A DNA stretch of 61,125 bases from a virus. Shown here in pieces: positions 53,935 to 61,125 of this stretch. Positions within the stretch are counted from its first letter, which is position 1. Each line of letters begins with the position of its first letter. The position numbers and the translations under genes are program-made. The notes beneath the pieces were generated by a model. The model did no database searches, was not told the origin of the DNA, and worked only from the letters and a program-made list of their open reading frames with translations. Location: IMG/VR virus record IMGVR_UViG_3300032315_001187, positions 1 through 61,125 of that record; one strand, 5' to 3'.

Positions 53935-55680
53935 ATGGCTGACCTTCAAGAAGGCGTAAGCGTTGTTACTATTGGGCGCACTGCGCCAATTCCGCCTGGT
54001 CAGCAGACGATGGCGGCCAGCCTTCCTGTTGTAATTGCTAGCGATCAAACTGCGGTGCCCGTAACAGTTGCAAACCAACAAATTAGTGAAGTTAGCCTTA
54101 GCCTTCTTGGCATTCCTCGTGCTGAAGTTGCACTTGGTATTTTTGCTGATGTTACAACGTATGATATCAACCCCAACGAATGGCAAAGTGAAGGCGGAGG
54201 TTCCACCACTCACATTCCCACTGAAAGCGCAGCAAAAGTTGCATTGGGTGCGGCAACAACTAATAACTATCAAATTCTGAGCAGCAGGCGTTTCTTCCGC
54301 TACCAGCCTGGTCGTGTTAGTGCAGCCACTTTTGGCGTTAGAACGACAACGACTAATGACCTCACCGATATTAAGAAGTTTGGCGCCTTTGACAAGCGCG
54401 ATGGCTATTACGTGGAAATTCAAGGTGGAAGTCAAACAAGTCCTGCTGAAAAGGAATTCAATTTCTATTGCGTAAGGCGCACCAGTGCTCTTGAAAGCAA
54501 TGAAAGTGGCATTCGCACGCCCAACGCTCTAGACGGCGACATCGGGACTGCTGGCACGGATCTAGTGATTGTAAGGGCTGGACTTACCTACATCCATGCT
54601 GGCTTGTACGACCGTAGCGTGCGGGGCGCTGGTGGCGTCAATATTGGAGGCATTGCATCGTCTGATGGTACTACGAGTGTATCGTCTTCATTCATCTCGG
54701 TGGAGGCTTCCTATCGCTACACCTATGAGTATCGCGTGCCTCGTAAATATTTCAGCCATGATCGCCTTGATGGGGAAACTAAGGCTCAATACTATGCAGA
54801 TAAAACTCCTGGCCGCAGTTCCTTCACTCTTTCCATTGGTGGCACCGCTTCGGCCCCAGCAGTCACCTATACCAATGGCAGTACAGTCATTGACGCCAAT
54901 GGTGACGTGGTTAGTGATACAAGCGTTTGGGACATTGACTTTTCAAAAGTCACCATGTTCAAGACTGAATACAGTTGGTATGGTGCAGTTGGCGGCCACT
55001 TCTTGGCTTATGTGCCAGATGCTACTAGCACAGGAGATGCACGATGGGTGAGGATTCATCATCTTCGCGCTTCAAACCAGCTAACAAGTCCTAGTCTGGC
55101 CAACCCAACGCTGCCCATTTCGTACTTGGCGCAAAAGGCTACCAGCGCTAATGAATGTGCCGTTTATAAATATGGCGCATCGTATTACATTGATGGAGGG
55201 GACAAGGGCACGGTTGTAGCACGCTCCCAAAGCAATCCTATTGATCGTACCGTTACAACTAGTGGCACCATGCTTATTGGCTTGCAAGTGAAGGAAAATA
55301 TCAACTCCATTCGCAATCGCATGCAGGTGTACCCCACTCGGCTTGGTGTGGGTAGCAGTGGTCGCGCAGTGGTGAAACTAGTGAAGAATCCCACAACGGT
55401 ATCTACCACTCCAACGTTTGCTAGCGCTGCTGATTTGAGCCCATTGAATGTTACCACTACTAGTGGCGTGACAACTGTCAGCGGAGGTACTACAGTTGCA
55501 ACATTTTATGTTGGAGAGGGCGGCGTAGATCTTGACTTGGCTCCATACTTTGGTTATAACAAAGACTATCTTTCCTACCCATTGACAGCCAATGCTGGTG
55601 ACAGTCTGTATGTATTCGCTCAAGGCATTGGAGCAAGTACAAGCGTAAGCGCTGCGTTAACCTGGGAAGAGCAGGTGTGA
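53935..55680 (+). CDS. tail fibre/adhesin, paralog of the next gene
   Basis: 581 residues. Three blocks are shared with the following gene: a start block SEVSLSLLGIPRAEVALGIF, FFRYQPGRVSAATFGVR, and VTMFKTEYSWYGAVGGHFLAYVPD, plus a common end SAALTWEEQ. It also shares VYIDGGDKGTV-like wording (YYIDGGDKGTV). The repeated Tyr/Trp blocks suggest a beta-sandwich binding domain. Likely receptor-binding or side-fibre protein. Confidence 0.65.
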   Translation: MADLQEGVSVVTIGRTAPIPPGQQTMAASLPVVIASDQTAVPVTVANQQISEVSLSLLGIPRAEVALGIFADVTTYDINPNEWQSEGGGSTTHIPTESAAKVALGAATTNNYQILSSRRFFRYQPGRVSAATFGVRTTTTNDLTDIKKFGAFDKRDGYYVEIQGGSQTSPAEKEFNFYCVRRTSALESNESGIRTPNALDGDIGTAGTDLVIVRAGLTYIHAGLYDRSVRGAGGVNIGGIASSDGTTSVSSSFISVEASYRYTYEYRVPRKYFSHDRLDGETKAQYYADKTPGRSSFTLSIGGTASAPAVTYTNGSTVIDANGDVVSDTSVWDIDFSKVTMFKTEYSWYGAVGGHFLAYVPDATSTGDARWVRIHHLRASNQLTSPSLANPTLPISYLAQKATSANECAVYKYGASYYIDGGDKGTVVARSQSNPIDRTVTTSGTMLIGLQVKENINSIRNRMQVYPTRLGVGSSGRAVVKLVKNPTTVSTTPTFASAADLSPLNVTTTSGVTTVSGGTTVATFYVGEGGVDLDLAPYFGYNKDYLSYPLTANAGDSLYVFAQGIGASTSVSAALTWEEQV

Positions 55681-55691
55681 GGAAAAAATAA

Positions 55692-58064
55692 ATGACAACA
55701 ATATCGGGGTATTATCAACTGCCTGATGATGCCCAGAATGCTGGTAGTGAATTAATCAACGCAGAATTGATTGATTTTCTCACTGGAGATTCTTTGATTG
55801 ATGCGCAAGATCAAGAAATTCTCACTGGAGATGCACGGGGCACTTTAGTGCTGAGTAATGAAGAAGGTATTACTTCCGTCACTCCATGCAATACTGCTGA
55901 CAGTGACATTCCAGTGGATGTTACCAACACTTCTCAAAGCGAAGTGGAAGTTAGCCTGCTTGGTATTCCACGAAGTGAAACAGCGCTGGGACTGTTTGAT
56001 GCAGTAAATATCTATGGCGTCAACAGTAAAGAATTTTACTCTGGTCCCATTGCTGCTGGCTATGTCTATGCTGAAGATCCCTCGGATTGGACTTTTGCTG
56101 ATGAATATGGTTATTTTTGGAGACATATTCCCGCTGAAAGCGCCTTGCAAGCCTATGCATTTCCACCACCAGTAAGCTTTACTTATTTGGTCGATGACAA
56201 TACTGGACGGTTTCCTGGCGGCCAAACCAATGGCACAATGACTGCCTTCTGGGAGAGCAAGCGTTCTTTCCGCTACCAGCCAGGCAGGGTGAACGGCTTT
56301 ACCTTCGGCGTGAGAATGTCAACTGGTAGTGATTACAATGGGGAGGTAGTGCGATGGGGATGCAGGAATAGCGTTGGAGATGGTTATTATTTCCAGCTTG
56401 AAGGTGGTAGTGATTTGTATATTGTCCGCACCTCTCCTGATCTTGGCACTGTAAAAATTCACAGGGACGATTGGAGTGGTGATCCCATTCAACCAAACAA
56501 GGGAAGCACTGGATGGAACCTTGACTTGTCCCGCGTGACAATGTTCAAGATTGAATTTAGCTGGTATGGTGCTGTTGGTGCAAGATTCCTGGCTTATGTG
56601 CCAATTGATCACGATGAAGCTCGATGGGTGGCATTGCATTATGTACTGGCAGAAAATCAATTTGTCTATCCCAGTCTGCGCAGTCCATTCCTAAAGCTTT
56701 TTGTCGAGGCCCAAACAACTGCTGGCGCCACGTCTCCTGCCTTTATCAATCTTTACGGCAGCAGTGTTTACATTGATGGCGGCGACAAGGGCACTGTTAC
56801 CACGGGTTCCGCTGGTTTGGACGTGCCAAAGCAAATTGACTCTACGCCTAGATCTATTCTTGGGCTGCAAGTGAAGAGTGCAATCAATAATATTGCCAAC
56901 AAAAAATCAGTTTTTCCAACCAATCTTTCAGTGTACGCCGATACAAACGCACGTTTTGATTTAGTCTTTCAGGAAAATAGCATTTGCGGCCAGGAAAGTT
57001 ATTTCTATGGCAATGGAACAAGTTTGACCAGCGCCGCTGCTTCTGGCATCACTGTTGTTCAGCTTGGTGGTAGTACATTGGCCACTCCATCGGGACAATT
57101 CTTTCCAGACATTAGAAATGAAATTAATGGCAGCTATGACTATTTAACTGGACGTAAGGTTAAAGTTGTTGGTGCTGGAATTCTGTCCACGCATGTTGTT
57201 TCAATTTCTGACGATCTCACTCGTATTACGACAGATCGTGGACTTCCAGGCGTAAGCACTATCACTTTTGGCCGCATGAATTCATATGCCGTTAGCAGCG
57301 GAGTGATTGCCAGCGGCATTACGCAGGGAACAATTTTTAGGCAATTTAGTAGCGGCTATGCTCGCATTGGCTTATTGCCAAATGCTTCGGGCTTATCTTA
57401 TAACCCAGCGAGTGACAATGTTTTGTGGTTTGCCTCCACTTATCCCGGCTTGAATTTTAATCGCGTTGGTCAAGTGATAGGAGAAAGACAATTTCCTCTT
57501 TATTGCAATCAAGCCACTGATTTTTCCATTGCGTTTCCCTCCATCAGTTCAACTGTTATCAGCGCTGGTGGACGTTCCATCACTGTTTCAGGCAACAATC
57601 CATGGCCAATGAGGGTGGTGGTTGAAGCCCATCCTGGCAGCGTGGTGTCTGATGTGGTGATTGCCCAGCAGCCTTTGTCTGTTCGATTGGTGCCCAACAA
57701 TGGATCGACGCAGGCCCAAACATCATGGCCCCTCGTGAGCGGCATGACGCAAGATGCCACTGCGGCTGGTGGTACCAGCTACATTGCCAACAAATTTGAG
57801 AACAGCTTGGCGGATCCTCTCAGTGCAGCATTGGCGGATAGACAAGGTTATCGCACTTTATTTGGTGGTCAACGAGTGGCATCATATTTTATTGGCAGTG
57901 GTGAAAGTAAATCATTTGACCTCAGTCCATTGTTTGGACCAGATAAAATGTTTATAACAGGCCAGCCTGGAAGCATTGAAAGCACTGGAGGGCTATTCGT
58001 AGTTGCCACTGCTCGCACTGCATCCGGCGAAGCAAGCGCCAGTATCACCTGGGAGGAACAATAA
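55692..58064 (+). CDS. tail fibre/adhesin, larger paralog
   Basis: 790 residues. Contains the shared blocks SEVEVSLLGIPRSETALGLF, FRYQPGRVNGFTFGVR, VTMFKIEFSWYGAVGARFLAYVP and YIDGGDKGTV, and ends ASITWEEQ like its neighbour. It differs in a longer middle and C-terminal region (about 400-720) of Gly/Ser/Thr-rich repeats. The pair looks like duplication followed by divergence of the parts that meet the host. Confidence 0.65.
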   Translation: MTTISGYYQLPDDAQNAGSELINAELIDFLTGDSLIDAQDQEILTGDARGTLVLSNEEGITSVTPCNTADSDIPVDVTNTSQSEVEVSLLGIPRSETALGLFDAVNIYGVNSKEFYSGPIAAGYVYAEDPSDWTFADEYGYFWRHIPAESALQAYAFPPPVSFTYLVDDNTGRFPGGQTNGTMTAFWESKRSFRYQPGRVNGFTFGVRMSTGSDYNGEVVRWGCRNSVGDGYYFQLEGGSDLYIVRTSPDLGTVKIHRDDWSGDPIQPNKGSTGWNLDLSRVTMFKIEFSWYGAVGARFLAYVPIDHDEARWVALHYVLAENQFVYPSLRSPFLKLFVEAQTTAGATSPAFINLYGSSVYIDGGDKGTVTTGSAGLDVPKQIDSTPRSILGLQVKSAINNIANKKSVFPTNLSVYADTNARFDLVFQENSICGQESYFYGNGTSLTSAAASGITVVQLGGSTLATPSGQFFPDIRNEINGSYDYLTGRKVKVVGAGILSTHVVSISDDLTRITTDRGLPGVSTITFGRMNSYAVSSGVIASGITQGTIFRQFSSGYARIGLLPNASGLSYNPASDNVLWFASTYPGLNFNRVGQVIGERQFPLYCNQATDFSIAFPSISSTVISAGGRSITVSGNNPWPMRVVVEAHPGSVVSDVVIAQQPLSVRLVPNNGSTQAQTSWPLVSGMTQDATAAGGTSYIANKFENSLADPLSAALADRQGYRTLFGGQRVASYFIGSGESKSFDLSPLFGPDKMFITGQPGSIESTGGLFVVATARTASGEASASITWEEQ

Positions 58065-58621
58065 TGGCATTTGTTGGACTAGCTTCCGCCAATAACTTGT
58101 CTGACGTGGCAAGCGCAGAACTTGCCTGGGATAATCTTGGGGAAAGCATTAGCTATACAATCAACAACGTTACCACTAGTGGAGTGGTGATCAAGGGTGC
58201 TGATATTCTTGCCCTCAATGGAGTAAGCAGAATTAGTGCTAGGGACTTGCTTCTATTACGCGGCTTGACAAGCAATGCGCAGGTTCGTTTAAATACCATT
58301 TCACAACAAATTGCTAGTGGCATTGTCTTGCAAGATAATGCACTGCTGAAAGCTTCTCCAACATCTGCTGGTAATTATTCGCTTTCGGGGAACTTGGTTT
58401 TCTCTTCGGTGCGCATCAATGGTATTGTGGCACGATCACTATCAACCACGCCATTTGCAAGCGGAGTGGCCACAACGTCCATTTATCTCGATAAAGTTAT
58501 TATTGCCAGCGGCTTCACGGTACGCAATACTACTGCTTCCGGCAGTGTAGCTTCTCCCGAACTTGCCATTCCCATTGAAGACAATGGCTATATTTACTAT
58601 ATAAAGGCAGGGCAGTCATGA
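58064..58621 (+). CDS. 185-aa fibre protein with NLSD-type N-terminus
   Basis: Starts AFVGLASANNLSDVASAELAWDNLG, the short attachment motif used by many phage fibres (NNLSD...NLG), then a Ser/Ile-rich beta body. TAATG overlap with the previous gene. The same motif starts the genes at 58618 and 59958, indicating that the three share an attachment mode. Confidence 0.65.
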   Translation: MAFVGLASANNLSDVASAELAWDNLGESISYTINNVTTSGVVIKGADILALNGVSRISARDLLLLRGLTSNAQVRLNTISQQIASGIVLQDNALLKASPTSAGNYSLSGNLVFSSVRINGIVARSLSTTPFASGVATTSIYLDKVIIASGFTVRNTTASGSVASPELAIPIEDNGYIYYIKAGQS

Positions 58622-59958
58622 CGCAACAGTTTGGTTTCCGTGCCTCTCGGAGTCTGGCAGAAGTTGAAAATAGAAATGAATGCTGGGACAATTTAGGCAT
58701 TGACAGGAGAGATTTAGCACTTCTGGTGGGGACAAGCGCTGCTGGCGTGACAGAAGGCGACTATTTTAATTGCAGGAATTTAACAACTTTTCTTGAGCCG
58801 CAAATTAGTGGACTGACCATCGGAGCTGGTTCTGGCCTCACTGCAATGCTTGGTAAAATTAGCAAGAATGGTGATTCTGCAGTTGGCACACTTTCTGGCG
58901 TAACGATTAATAACGATAGGGCTTATTACAACGCCAACCTTGATATTATCTCCGCGTCTAGCAATAGTTATTTCTCTCCCACTACTGCCAGTGGCTATGT
59001 GGGCGGTGCTCAGTATTTAATCGGACCAGCTTACATTCCATCGTTAACAATTAGCGGGTTTAACTTTCGCGGACAAACACAACCCTGGTCCAATTATTTT
59101 ATAAAATACAAAACCGCTTTACGGCTGACGGACAGTGGTAGCACTGTACGCTATTCCCCCCTTTACCTAGCACCTCCCACAGCCCTTGAGTCAAACGTTT
59201 TATGGCTTGATGCCGAGTACAGTGCCATCACGCTTGATGGGGCAGGAGTGAGACGATGGGATGACGTGCTGTTGCGGGCCAATGCCTCTCAATCAGAAGC
59301 AGCTTACAGGCCAACTGTTATCGCTGATGATATTGCGGGCAAACCTGGCATTGCATTTGATGGCAGCAATGATTTTTTGAATCTTGGCGCAATCGGAGGA
59401 ATTCTCCCCACTGGAGCCACAGTAATTATTGCTTTTAGCCTGAGCAATGCACTAACTTCTGGAGACGATGTTTACTCTCTCATTAGTTCGCTTGCAAACA
59501 TTTCTAGTTCCTGGCGAAATGGCACTGAAAATGGCTACTGGGGGCTATTCACTTCTTCTATCATCTTTAACTTTCCCGTGTCAATGCCAGTAAACGGCAC
59601 ACTTATTGCCAGCGTCAGGGCAAGTACTGCTTACGGTTTAGAGGTGAGGCTCAATAGTATTGTCCAGTCTGCAATTGCTCCCGGAAGTTACACTTATAGC
59701 AACGCTGGTAATTTTGTCATTGGTGTGAGCGATTCAGTGAGTCTTTCCAATGCCTTCAGGGGAAGCATTCATTCTATTGCTTTCTATGACAAAGTTTTAG
59801 ACACCACAGAGCTCAATTCTCAAGAAGAATACATGCGATGGAGGTATGGATTTGTATTTAATCCTGATGACGCTCCCTTCTCCTTCTCAAACACTCTTCA
59901 TGATGAAAGAGCCACTGCTTTTAGACTTGAAGACGATTCAATTCTGGAGGCAGCATAA
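58618..59958 (+). CDS. 446-aa fibre protein with LamG-like lectin domain
   Basis: Start motif RSLAEVENRNECWDNLG as in its neighbours. Residues about 205-400 have a concanavalin/LamG-type sandwich: LWLDAEYSAITLDGAGVRRWDD, GKPGIAFDGSNDFLNLG, TVIIAFSLS and RGSIHSIAFYDKVL. Such domains bind sugars, so this is a candidate for recognising host lipopolysaccharide. Coupled by ATGA and TAATG overlaps. Confidence 0.7.
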   Translation: MTQQFGFRASRSLAEVENRNECWDNLGIDRRDLALLVGTSAAGVTEGDYFNCRNLTTFLEPQISGLTIGAGSGLTAMLGKISKNGDSAVGTLSGVTINNDRAYYNANLDIISASSNSYFSPTTASGYVGGAQYLIGPAYIPSLTISGFNFRGQTQPWSNYFIKYKTALRLTDSGSTVRYSPLYLAPPTALESNVLWLDAEYSAITLDGAGVRRWDDVLLRANASQSEAAYRPTVIADDIAGKPGIAFDGSNDFLNLGAIGGILPTGATVIIAFSLSNALTSGDDVYSLISSLANISSSWRNGTENGYWGLFTSSIIFNFPVSMPVNGTLIASVRASTAYGLEVRLNSIVQSAIAPGSYTYSNAGNFVIGVSDSVSLSNAFRGSIHSIAFYDKVLDTTELNSQEEYMRWRYGFVFNPDDAPFSFSNTLHDERATAFRLEDDSILEAA

Positions 59959-60485
59959 TGGCAAGAGGACTGGTCAGGAAAAACAATTTAAGCGATCTGA
60001 CGGATCCCGTACAGGCTCGCATTAATCTTGGCCTACAAGTGCCAGATTATAAGCGCATCAGGGGACTGGTTTTGTCTTCTGGCGTGAATAATTTAGACGT
60101 GCAGAAGATTGCCAATTCTTCTACTAATTTTCAAAATCAAATTGGTAGCTCAACAGCGTTACTGGCAACAATTACTTCCAATCTCTATGCCAACAAAGCT
60201 GGGGACACGCTTACTGGCACATGGACAAACACGGGAAAGATTTCAGCCAATACCATTGTTAGCGCTTCCGTTGTCCTTTCTGGCAGTACGGACGCCTTAT
60301 TTTCTCGCTCTTCCCCATTGTCATCCCTTCAAATTGAAACGGCTTCTGGTGTGACCATGCCAAGTGGCTTAAGCGTCAATAATCTGGTAAGCAGTGGTAA
60401 TGTTTTGTTGGTATCAGGGCAAACCGTCACTCGTACAATGGCAATTGCAATCAATGGCATTCCCTATCGGATTGATTTGGTTTGA
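59958..60485 (+). CDS. 175-aa fibre protein with NLSD-type N-terminus
   Basis: Starts GLVRKNNLSDLTDPVQARINLGL, the clearest copy of the fibre attachment motif. The rest is Ser/Thr/Ala-rich with TSNLYANKAGDTLTGTW, a common fibre word. It overlaps the previous stop (TAATG). Confidence 0.65.
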   Translation: MARGLVRKNNLSDLTDPVQARINLGLQVPDYKRIRGLVLSSGVNNLDVQKIANSSTNFQNQIGSSTALLATITSNLYANKAGDTLTGTWTNTGKISANTIVSASVVLSGSTDALFSRSSPLSSLQIETASGVTMPSGLSVNNLVSSGNVLLVSGQTVTRTMAIAINGIPYRIDLV

Positions 60486-60525
60486 TTGGTTGTAGAATAT
60501 TTGATATTGTGAGCATGCTGCCGTC

Positions 60526-61125
60526 GTGACTAAAATTTCTCAGCTTTCATCCATCGGAGACTCTCTGGCCGTTGATGACCAGTTTCTCATTCGTGATGTT
60601 AGTGATATTAGCACTCCCAATAAAAGCGTTACGGTAAGTGGCATCACGAGGGCATTGCCTTTGGGCACTGCTGCTGCGCCTGCCATTGCTTTTGCAAGTG
60701 ATAAAAATACCGGCATCTATTCCCCTGGCGCAGACCAAATAGCCATCAGCACGGGTGGCACGGGCAAGCTCTATATCAATAGCAATGGTGATATAAACAT
60801 TGGACATAATTCAAGCGCATACGCTACAGCAGGGCGTGGTTTGATTTCTGTCAATGGAACATCAAGTTCAATTCTTGATTTGCAGACCAGCGCAACAAGC
60901 AGATTCAGAATTTTCTGTAACGGTACTGACACTGAATTTTACAATACGGAAGCTACTGGAGCAATTAAGTTTGGCACGAATAGCAGTGAGGCTTTACGTA
61001 TAACCTCCGCTGGCAACGTAGGGATTGGCACTACTAGCCCTGCTGCAACTTTAGATGTTGTTGGAACAACCAATATCACGTCTACAGGAGCAACTTTAAC
61101 TCTTGATAGGACAGGCGGTGGAGAA
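60526..61125 (+). CDS. tail fibre protein, truncated at window end
   Basis: GTG start at 60526 and an open frame of 200 codons to the window end. KISQLSSIGDSLAVDDQFLIRDVSD, TAAAPAIAFASDKNTGIYSPGADQIAIST and EALRITSAGNVGIGTTSPAATLDV are standard fibre words that usually precede an intramolecular chaperone or receptor-binding tip. The C-terminus is outside the window. A 40-bp gap with a TATTGT box precedes it. Confidence 0.85.
   Translation, partial: MTKISQLSSIGDSLAVDDQFLIRDVSDISTPNKSVTVSGITRALPLGTAAAPAIAFASDKNTGIYSPGADQIAISTGGTGKLYINSNGDINIGHNSSAYATAGRGLISVNGTSSSILDLQTSATSRFRIFCNGTDTEFYNTEATGAIKFGTNSSEALRITSAGNVGIGTTSPAATLDVVGTTNITSTGATLTLDRTGGGE

Overview
The window looks like most of the genome of a lytic, siphovirus-type tailed phage, most likely one infecting a picocyanobacterium (Synechococcus/Cyanobium type). 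The virion genes identify a phage: terminase, DUF1073-type portal, MuF-like protein, DUF2213 protease/scaffold, DUF2184-type capsid, tail tube, tape measure and a lambda-like M-L-K-I-J tail tip series. The host is an inference. It rests on a class I-like ribonucleotide reductase pair, small-protein families of a kind I associate with picocyanobacteria and their phages, and a recurrent AT-rich 18-mer upstream of genes. I see no integrase, DNA polymerase, photosynthesis gene or recognisable holin. Both window ends cut a gene.

Layout. (1) 1-3.4 kb, minus strand: a tightly overlapping operon with a ribbon-helix-helix protein, a Sak3/DUF1071-type annealing protein, a chain of tiny coupled genes, a zinc-ribbon protein and a PD-(D/E)XK exonuclease, which together form a recombination module. 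(2) 3.6-10.6 kb, plus strand: a primase-helicase, a putative small terminase subunit and a run of short coupled genes, several of them paralogous, joined at a repeated ATGACTAAC stop/start junction. (3) 10.8-15.5 kb: HNH endonucleases, a secreted RlpA-like protein and small genes, several of them behind a repeated regulatory cassette (terminator hairpin, 18-bp motif, -10 box, conserved leader). (4) 15.48-15.86 kb: a gene-free control region with four kinds of repeats, including eight 15-bp palindromes spaced alternately 31 and 18 bp. This is a candidate replication origin or partition site. (5) 15.9-19.0 kb: a very GC-rich block with a Gp88-like gene and small proteins. (6) 19.2-24.9 kb: HNH and GIY-YIG endonucleases, the reductase genes, a structured RNA candidate and a tRNA-Met-like gene.

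(7) 25.2-27.6 kb, minus strand: large terminase subunit and a PD-(D/E)XK protein. (8) 27.7-61.1 kb, mostly plus strand: head genes, an inserted block of eight sugar or redox enzymes between the MuF-like gene and the protease, then capsid, connectors, tail tube, tail chaperones, tape measure, tail tip and a set of adhesin/fibre genes. Two sites have the full set of signals for programmed -1 frameshifting. One is at the tail chaperone pair, as in lambda G/GT. The other is at a DUF6496 gene, where no such event is expected. Both have a Shine-Dalgarno-like GGAGG exactly 10 nt before the slippery heptamer.

Functions come from reading motifs and family resemblance by eye; no database search was run. 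Early-region small genes are mostly of unknown function.
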